This document shows, one piece after another, positions 55,741 to 64,000 of a DNA stretch of 64,000 bases. Each line of letters begins with the position of its first letter. The first letter of the stretch is position 1. A program made the position numbers and the translations under genes. The DNA is from Zhengitettix transpicula (Eukaryota > Arthropoda > Insecta > Orthoptera > Tetrigidae): the NCBI GenBank assembly GCA_037074705.1, contig CM073596.1, forward strand, positions 52,542,001 to 52,606,000. The letters are read 5' to 3'. The notes beneath the pieces were generated by a model. It searched no databases and was not told where the DNA came from. It saw nothing but the letters and a program-made list of their open reading frames with translations.

Positions 55741-58700
55741 TTTTTTTTGGCAGACGGGATCAATCCTTATGAAATTAACCAATGGGTGTTGCTGGAATAT
55801 TTTATTTTTACTCATAGAATTTCTATTTATGTATGTATCTGGAGTACAAAATATATTTTTTTAACATTTTATTATTACTACTTTGGATTTTAGCGTGCAT
55901 TTTGTTTATGAGGGTTGGCCGTTTTTGGCGTTTTCAGAGGTTAGCTATAAATTAAATAACTTATTTAATTTTTGGGTTATCTACTTGAAATAAAAACCAT
56001 CTTATTCTCAATAAAACCATGTTCAGATCAAAAATGTTTTAGTGGCGTTGCTCCAAGAGAGAGCTCCCTCTGGACTGCAATGCTCCCCTCCACATTCTCC
56101 CTTCCTTGTACTACACACGTGGAAAAATTATATTTTTTCACTGCCGATATTAAATCGCGTCTTTGCTTCGAATGAAGGAGAACACGCAAGTTAGAAGGAT
56201 ATGGCTGACTATGTACACGATCGTGGCTCACGAACTCGGCGATACAAGTGTCCGAGACTCGAACTCAGTTCCACACGGGAGATCTGATGTATGTTTCTCT
56301 CCTGTGAACCCTCACGAGATCGTTCGAGTACCTTGTCGCAACACAAGTCTTTTCCGAGGAACATTACAAGCTGCAGCAACGTCGGTAAATCCTCACAGAG
56401 AGGTCCCCGTTGTCGTTACCACGAGTTAACCTAACCTGATATTGATCGCGGTGAATGATGCGATAGAGCTACTGGAATTGTGGCGGCTATGGTTTTTCTA
56501 TTAACAGATGTTCCGTCACGGGACACTATCTTCTCAAATTGAGCACATGTGTATAAGATAAAAAAAATCCCTTCCTGCCTGCATTCCGAACAATCAAGAT
56601 GGCGGTTTAAAAATATCACCCATTTCAAAGTACTTAATGACTGTTGCGCCCAGTATTCTTCCATTGGCCTCTGTTTTTATATTTTAATGTGTGATTTCGG
56701 TATTAACTGTGTTTCATTCTATGTGCGTGAGAATGCAATTCACGACAAATGATTGGAGGGGCAGCGTGATGGGTTTCGATACCCAATAAGAAAAATGAAT
56801 AAGTAATTCTGCAGTGGGAGACACCATGAATAAGGAGAGATTAGTGAGGACAAAAATAATTCGTTTTTACAACGGTAATAGCGAATGATTCGACAAACAG
56901 CGTAACCGGTTTTTATAATCAATAATAATCAAAACAAGAAAAACATTAATAAAAGATTGTTGTGTCAAGAAAAAAGTATTGAAACAAGACTTTTTATACA
57001 TTTACCACTCAACATTGTTTATTTTCAGTACCAAAATATAATAACGGTTTGATTAAACTTATTTTCTGTAGTGATAATTTAAAATATTGTTGTATTCCAT
57101 AGTAAATCCGTTTTTTATTAATTATTAGGATAGATAATAATATTTAATTACATTGGAGAAAAAAATACCCTTAACTCCCAGTTCTCGGTTTTTATAGCAA
57201 ATTTTATTTCATTGCAAACTTCAAAAGTTCAAAAAGTATAAAAATTAAATTTCAACACGTTTTAGGGCGAATTAACACCTGAATACTTGAATAATATTAG
57301 AAGTTTTAGGGTTCATATGATTTAAATGATCAATTTATAGTGATGAAACGCCGAAACTGTTTTTTTCCGAAATTTCCATATGATTACAGAGAGGAAGCTT
57401 TCAGAGTAGAATATTTTAATTTTTTTTAGCGTTGTAAAATATGTAATAAAACAATATTTGCTAAAACACTAAAGAATAGGATTTATCGATTTTTCCTACC
57501 CTTTAAAATTTACAGAATAATTGGTTATTGTGTTTTTTGAATAATTAAATTTATCGTTTCGTTCTCGAGACCTCGGAGAAGAATATAAAATTTGTGGTGA
57601 CTTGTTTTACATAAGTGTTTAACTTGTCCTTCGTGCAGTGTAAGAGGTAGTGATTGATTTATTCTTCAGTACTTTCGTGACGTTCATTAGTAATTATTTA
57701 ACTGTTGTCCATTAGAACTTTAGTAATGACGCATCCGATTTCCTCAAGTGCTAAGTCATTTCCTTCTTTTACTTAGTATACCACACCTTACTTGGCGAAC
57801 ATTACGAGTTACCCTTGTACAGTCTAAGACCTATAAAGATCTCAACCCTACTTTGTTACGTATGTAGGGCCCTTAATATTCTCCACGACGAGTCATTTGT
57901 TCCGTGAAGCTTTTACGAGACAAGGGAAGGCCGTTCCTGACTCACGCGACTTCCTGTCCACCTCAACATTCTTCTTCTTTCTATTTTTATTATTATTACC
58001 CGTTGTATTTTTTAAAAAAACAAAAGAAACCCGTCCCTCATCAGCAACGTAACAACGATATGTCTACAGCGACGTTACAAACCACTAAAAGTTGTTAATA
58101 TGAATGGGAAATCTTGAGCCCAGTTAAGAAGTTGTACAATGGTTCACACAATAACCGCAATAAAGGAGCGATACGGTATCTATAGCGTTAGTGCTACATC
58201 AACGATCAGAGAACCAGATTTAAACAGCTAAAAAAGTCCAAACTTCCAGAGAGCGGAATATTTATTGCGTGAACTGGTAATTATTTTTACGTCAGATGTG
58301 CCTCGAGAGTTTTTCCACGTAATGTTACAGTGGTAAATTAACCGACCCGTAGTACATTTCTAATTCAGTCAACATAAAATGAAACTTGTTTCTAATTTTT
58401 AAAAGCAGAATAATTTAGCACCAAATTCGAGACACATTTGTAACACAAAAAGTATTTTTCCTTCCGTACATATTTTTTAAAAATAAAATTAATTTAAAGA
58501 ACAATGGTAGTTTTTTTATTTTTATTAAAGTTAACTTTTAGTCCGGAGACTTTACAGTTGTGATAATAATAATAACAGTATTTACAATTGTAAAAATTAA
58601 CAAATAACAAGGTATTTACAATTTATAAATATTTCACATGTAAACTTGTGGTCTTGGATGTGACCCTTGTCATTCCAAGTTAGAGACGAGAGAAGCAAAT

Positions 58701-58764
58701 TAACTTGTTTACCGCATATTAACAAATAACCGGCATGATGTTAGCGATCAATCTGGTCATTGGG

Positions 58765-59135
58765 GAAACTACATGTTTGAAGCGTTAAGGATGTTATGGG
58801 GAAGATGGGAAGAGCGGATATTTAGGGAGTATGTAGTGCCAGTTGATAGGAGGGGCTAGAGTTAGGTAATTCCAGAGAGATTTAGGTGGAGGATGATGTC
58901 AATTGGGAGTTTACGTTTTAGTCTGCGATTTTGTGAAGTAGGGGGGGTTGGTTACTGTAGAATAGCTCAATGGTGGGATTCGGATGGTTGATAGAGCTAT
59001 TTATTAAGGACTTGGTAGATTTCTGAATTATGGCAAGGATTAGGGGAATTTCAAGGTCTTTGTGGATAACTGAGTTGCGAAGGTACCAAGGGGAATTTGA
59101 TATTAAACGGAGAATTCATCAATGGTAGTACAAGG
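58765..59135 (-). mobile_element. Jockey-like LINE fragment, second subfamily
   Basis: On minus, an open stretch near 59090-58950 reads PWYLRNSVIHKDLEIP, then ILAIIQKSTKSLINSS. This is the conserved tail that follows the reverse transcriptase in Jockey-clade elements (compare PWYVTNTRIHNDLNIP at 35020). The DNA does not align closely with the other two copies, so it is a different subfamily. Confidence 0.65.
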
Positions 59136-59972
59136 TAAGACGTCTCTAAGACGAGCCCGGCCGGCTGCCATCTAGTTCTAACGCAAACAAATATGTTTGG
59201 AAACTGAAAAACACTTCATGTCTCAAATAACTGAATTAAAAAAGCAATACAATTACAGACAGTAGATTTGTGATAACAATTTTAACCTGATGTTGGAAGT
59301 TGAAGTTCTCAAAAAAACATTAAAAAAGTAATACATCGTATCTTTTGAATCTAAGTCTGCTGTAAAATATCAGAAATAAAGATAGAAGTGATTTGACAAT
59401 TTTAATACCTGCTGTAATAAATTTCTTTGCAATTTGTTGTATCTCCGTTGTAATTGAAAATAAATCCCTTTATTTTTATATAAATGTTTAATCCATTTAT
59501 TTAAGCAATTAAAAGAATATTTTGTTTACCACACGTGAAAAATTTCAGTGTATTTAACTGAACATGTTAATACACGTAAATGTACTAATATTACAATGTC
59601 ACCATTTGCAATCATTTCGCCACTGTTACTTTGGACGACAGGCAACTTCGTCCTCAATCTCGAGTCACAAGCGTTCAGTTCATTTTTTTTTAAAATATAA
59701 GGATTCCAATATTACTAGTAGTTAATCACGTCCGTCGTAGTTGTGTTAAAATAGCCTAATCGCGTAATTTGTTTTCCTAAATTGAAAAGTGGCGTGTCTA
59801 TCGATAAGAATTATTACCATCCTTCGTCTCACTGACCTCAAATCCTTAACTTTATCTCCGGTAACCCTTGACTCTGGATGTAACACGATCTTCTCACATA
59901 CTCGACAGCAAAACAGCGTAATAGATTTTCTTGTAATCGTGTGAACGGGGAAAACACGGTCAATAGCGACCA
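59136..59972. other. Presumed first intron, segment 9
   Basis: AT-rich DNA without recognised repeats or coding sequence. Confidence 0.5.
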
Positions 59973-60395
59973 TTTTTTTTAGGGCAACAGGCTACATGAG
60001 GGTGATCCACATTGGGCAACTCTCCTTTAATAGCATAGGAAGGGATTAGAAAGGGGGGATGCGGAAGGGTAGAGGAAGGTAGCCAAGGGTTACTAGGGCC
60101 CCCGGGCTATGGTTTAAGGATCCTACCCGGCATTCGCCTAAAGAAATGCAGGGAAAACCCTAGAAAAACCTGCATCGGGTAGGTCGGGCATTGGGTACTT
60201 GTCCCACACCCTTCCGATAGCGGGAGAGGAGTTTGCTGTGGGGACGCAGCATTCCCTTCTCCGTGCCTCGACCAGTTAAAGAGGCAGCTGGCCGACTATT
60301 CCAATGGGAATAGCGAACAACTCTTACCGTATGCCCAAGGTCTGCGACCCCGGAACAAACACCTCTCAGAACAGGCCGAGATGCCTCGGCTTGGC
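59973..60395 (-). repeat. Family R repeat, near full-length copy
   Basis: The full core runs from a T-run at 59973 to GCCGAGATGCCTCGGCTTGG. It is closest to 38469 and 42363 in internal variants. No obvious target-site duplication. Confidence 0.85.
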
Positions 60396-61128
60396 GCTCC
60401 GTTGTTATGGGACTTTCTCGTAAACCCGACCGTAAGCGTCTGAAAACAATAAACAGCTGTCGAAGACTACAATGTTTCTTGTTCAGCGCTAATTCCGTCG
60501 AGTAAGGATACGAAACCGGGAATTGGCAGTAGTAAAACAAAATTATAAATAGATTCCTGTAGCAGAATGTTTTCGAATAGAAATTTGATGACAGTGAATG
60601 ATTTAATATTTTCTTTGCGTTGTTAGAAAGATCCAGCACATTCAGCGATGGATTCATCAAATCGCCTGCCAAATCAATCACTCACTACACGGTTTTGATG
60701 GTGTCTCATGGCCACATGTTGTCATTCTAGTTTTTCCAATTTGTTAATTTGCAATTGAGAGCATTCTTCCTCGTTCCGATACTTAACTCACCGGTTGACC
60801 CCGAGGGTTGAAATTCATACGTTTTGATTTTATTTCTCTTATAACAGCCCCCCTATATTGATATGTATTTATGAAGCATTAAATTTAATTTGGTTATAAA
60901 TTAAAACTTAATCTTATTTTTTATTAATATAAGCACCTCCGGTATCCAAACAGTATAACACCAGTAAATAGCGGCGTTTCGACGGCTATTAAAGCAATCG
61001 TCTTCCAGGCTGCTTGTAGATGGCTTTAGTAGCCGTCGAAACGTCGCTTGTTTTACGGAGAGAACCCAGGTAGAAACCCCTGGAGCTTTACTTAATTCTA
61101 TTTACCGGGAAAACCTTCCATATTTATT
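60396..61128. other. Presumed first intron, segment 10
   Basis: AT-rich, with a strong hairpin at 60971-61047 and no coding sequence seen. Confidence 0.5.
60971..61047. repeat. 25-bp-arm hairpin ending in GAAACGTCGC
   Basis: GCGGCGTTTCGACGGCTATT...AAAGC at 60971-60995 pairs with GCTTTAGTAGCCGTCGAAACG... at 61023-61047 with two mismatches around a 27-base loop. GTCGAAACGTCGC recalls the right block of the family A motif. Confidence 0.85.
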
Positions 61129-61263
61129 CTTTTTTTAAATATACAGAAATTTTTTTAATTCGAAGACTTTACAATTGTGATACATTGATGACGTTAACGT
61201 GTTAAATTTAACTTGAAGAAATGTAGTTGCTTCTTGAGTGAGTAGTTGAAGACGAAGTTATGA

Positions 61264-61299
<36 letters not shown>

Positions 61300-61985
61300 G
61301 TGTGTTAATTTACGGTGGTTGTCAGGTCAATTTGTCGTTGTCTTTTTAGCCTTCTGAGGAGTTTATGTGGGATTCTGTATTAGAGACAATGGGATTGAAA
61401 TGGTGGAGATTTCTATGACGTTGAATTAGGGTGGTTTGAATTATTGTTTTTTTGGTTTCAGGGAATATTTAGGTCATTGTGGATTCTAGCGTTAGTAACG
61501 TACCAAGCACAGTTACTTATAAGGTGGAGTATTTTATTTTGCCATATTTGAACTTTATTTATGATGGTGGTACAGACATAACAGGCAGAAAACCTGAGGG
61601 GATAGACGAGGGACGTGTTGTGAAGGATTATAAAGGAGATATCAGGTTCAGTAATGGTTTTAATTTGTGGAATCTGTGGAGTATTTTTTTTTTTTAAGGT
61701 GGGAAATGTGAAGGGACTATGTTAGTTTGGAGTCGAGGGTTAGGCCGAGGTATTTATGGGAAGATTTAGTAGGGATAGTGGAGTTGTTGATAGTGACTGA
61801 TAGGTCGTAGCCTTTTCTTTTTAAGGAGAAGGGAACGGTTACGGATTTAGAAGGATTGATGCGCCAGTCGTTGGACCAGATTGAAATGAGGTTTAAGGAT
61901 GTTTGAAGGTGGTTTGTTGCGGTTTGGTAGTCGTGTGCGTGAGAAAGCGATATCGTCTGCGAATATTTGTTATTATTCATATAAT
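61129..61985 (-). mobile_element. Jockey-like LINE, 3' part with reverse-transcriptase remnant
   Basis: The left edge is a T-run (poly(A) on minus), then 3' UTR with a TA tract (61268-61296). The minus strand carries FADDIAF (61943-61963), the reverse-transcriptase active-site motif with the two Asp. In a shifted frame it then carries SHAHDYQTATNHLQTSLNLI, WRINPSKSVTV and HKYLGLTLD, the order typical of Jockey-clade enzymes. The frame break right after the active site and further stops downstream make it inactive. 5' truncated near 61985. Confidence 0.82.
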
Positions 61986-64000
61986 AGCTTATGAACGTGC
62001 CGTCGCTCCCAGTACGATTCTTAAATATTATCTCGCGGATTGACACTCGTGTAGGTGATAAGGACAGCGGCGGTGGTTTTATTTTTTTCCCGGTCGGACA
62101 AACCAGGCTCCCCCACCACCACCTGTAGACCACTCAAATAACCGAAACTCACGGTTTGCGATGGCGCAAAAATTTCAAGGTTGTAAGAAACGGTCATAAC
62201 ACATCTCCTTGCGATACTGCTTCGCTGAGTCAGCGTTATAAATAGGCTACAGCAGAAAGAGAAGTTGCACAAGCAAGTATGGAAAGCTTGCGGGATAGAA
62301 TATCGGAGCGAACCGCGAACGGAACCTTTAGGTTAGTAGAATGAAGAAACACAAACAAAAAAATAATTCGTCACACACAGAAAAAAAATTCCATAGAATA
62401 TGTTAATTGTGATTATTTTAAACAACGATGTTACAAGTTGTCCGCCTCGGAGCAGGGGAAAGTATAACATATTAATAGCACAAACCAAGGGAAACACAGG
62501 GAGAAAGTAGTCTCGTTTCACCTCGGAGATGTTGTGTCGACGTACGTTGTTATCTTCGGATGCACCTGCAAGTAGTTCGCATTACCGAGAAGAAGACTGC
62601 ACAACCGGAGGCGCGTGGGAAGGAACCTTCGCAAACACATTGCGTCATAAGTTGCTACGCACACGAAATTCGCTACCGCAACTCTCTCCTTCCTATTTAC
62701 CTCCGACAGAAAGTAACAAAATTAAAAACCGCAACGGTGGCGTGACATTTAATCAAGCTGTCCAGAGTGCAGCAGACACACTTCTGCAGGATCATCTTCA
62801 GATATTATCAATTCTACCCTAATTTATTAATTTTTAACCACGAGGTTGCCTCCCTTCCCCACACCCACCCCTCCTCCACAGGTCTCGGCAAATAAAATAG
62901 TAGTATGCATATGTTACAGTGATTTATTTATTGGCTCTGAAAGATGTGGGCAACAGACGACTGCCAGAATCTTTGATGACATTCAGGGTTTCGTTGGAGT
63001 TGCGTGATCGATTCTTAACCGAAATATCCACGCTGACTACTCCACCACAGCACGTCAGCATCCATACGTCATACAAACAGGAGAAAGGGTATTATAACCA
63101 CAAAATAAAAATTGGTCCCAATCCTTCATTTGCAGGTATTACAATTTACATTTTTGCTTTAGTTTTTTTTAAAAAAAGAGCAAGCCCTCTTCACTTCCGG
63201 TCAACTAATGGTGGACAATTGGGATACGAGTCCGAATTCCTCAAATCCAGAAAAATAATACGGTCCCGATGTAATTTAAGTCTTCATTTATGTAAGAAGT
63301 TTATCCTTCTCGTTTACGATTTAATACTTCTTCTATTTTGATATTTTACCTGTTTTCATTATTTTAAATTTTATGTATTCCTTCTTTTCTGTTTTTATTA
63401 TTTTGTAATTTTTGTTTTACGTTTAATTTTTAGTCGTTTGTGTGTCTCATTGATTTATTCTTCATTGTTGGATCTTTTTATTTACGTATGTAATGATGCT
63501 TTGACTCGTCCTACTTACTCAGATCATGATTACTGGAATAAATTGGTAATTTAGTGTTAATGTCATGCCTAAATATTTTTTTCCCGTGTATTCTTGAATA
63601 ATCTTCTCCAACAGTCACTCGAAAATAATTTATTGCAGTGTCCGTTGCTATAACTGCTTATTCTAAAGAGAATCTTCGACTGCGAGGAGCTAGTAGGACT
63701 TGAACATTGTCCACTGCTGTGGTTTCAGCATTGAGCTTTACTGGTAACTCGCAGCAAAGCAGTCGCTGCGTTACAGACACGCACCAATGACGTCTTTCCG
63801 GTTGCACTTCCTATACTTTTTTTTGTCTCTCTCCATCCGTCCCGAATCTCGCATATCCTAAATCCCGACGATCGGCGGGGGGTTTTCCCTTTTCCCCATC
63901 AGTCTTACGGCCGAGCATGACCCTGGATCCTTTCCTATCCGCTCATTCAAGTCTTCGTAATATGGACGTTGCTCGCTCGCTCTTCGAAGACTGTAACACT
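61986..64000. other. Right end of window, presumed first intron or upstream DNA
   Basis: Unique DNA with GC-richer parts at 62480-62820 and 63640-63980. An open plus-strand frame at 62919-63341 (140 codons) matches nothing I know. No WAVE-homology exon was found here. Confidence 0.4.

Larger units (their letters stand above)
53041..58760. other. Presumed first intron, segment 8
   Basis: Contains the foldback 54184-54408, a family R fragment (55575-55740), and unique GC-richer blocks near 53300-53460, 55020-55400 and 56040-56440. A micro-exon-like interval at 54871-54908 was considered and not accepted. No protein-coding gene recognised. Confidence 0.5.

Noticed and set aside
9327..60395. Family R as a CRISPR-like or tandem array
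   Set aside because: Copies are kilobases apart, truncated and poly(A)-tailed; there are no spacers or regular spacing.
62919..63341. 140-codon plus-strand frame
   Set aside because: No motif or splice support, and a lysine/leucine-rich end typical of AT-rich chance frames.

Overview
The window reads as animal nuclear DNA, most likely from an arthropod and probably an insect with a large, repeat-rich genome. The evidence is widely spaced exons with GT-AG splice sites, AT-rich introns full of decayed non-LTR retrotransposon pieces, foldback elements and microsatellites, and one gene of a known animal family. I cannot name the species. There is no sign of bacterial operons, phage or CRISPR.

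The one gene I can support runs on the minus strand. Five coding exons (20284-20588, 12671-13035, 10537-11246, 6425-7915, 970-2936) join in frame through introns of phases 0, 2, 1 and 1. They give about 1,610 codons ending in TAA, followed by 3' UTR that probably runs off the left edge. The protein has the landmarks of the Nance-Horan syndrome (NHS) family, called GUK-holder in flies. These include an ATRP segment, a PEEQ...VPVDVSGKAFQRMSLL block, DTEGYYTSFH, MTAEELFAAIHKSKKRL and RNDFKRLLLQ. The 5' exons, including the WAVE-homology N-terminus, were not found, so everything right of 20588 is either a first intron longer than 43 kb or lies outside the gene. An open frame at 10013-10464 matches the splice phase of exon 10537-11246 across a 72-nt gap and could be an alternative last exon.

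The introns hold: (i) a dispersed 3'-poly(A) repeat, called family R here, with ten copies all in the gene's sense orientation; (ii) many short hairpin sequences with a CTGANGA ... GAAACG core resembling a hammerhead ribozyme, in two sequence families and often paired as palindromes; (iii) three Jockey-like LINE 3' ends, one split by a 963-bp candidate solo LTR; (iv) two tRNA-like SINE heads; (v) two tandem or decayed elements whose right ends look like Helitron termini; (vi) several unique, enhancer-like islands; (vii) a decayed coding sequence at 40596-41247 that I do not recognise.

The most interesting items are the hammerhead-like foldback families, the one-sided orientation of family R, the possible alternative C-terminus and the unidentified decayed gene.
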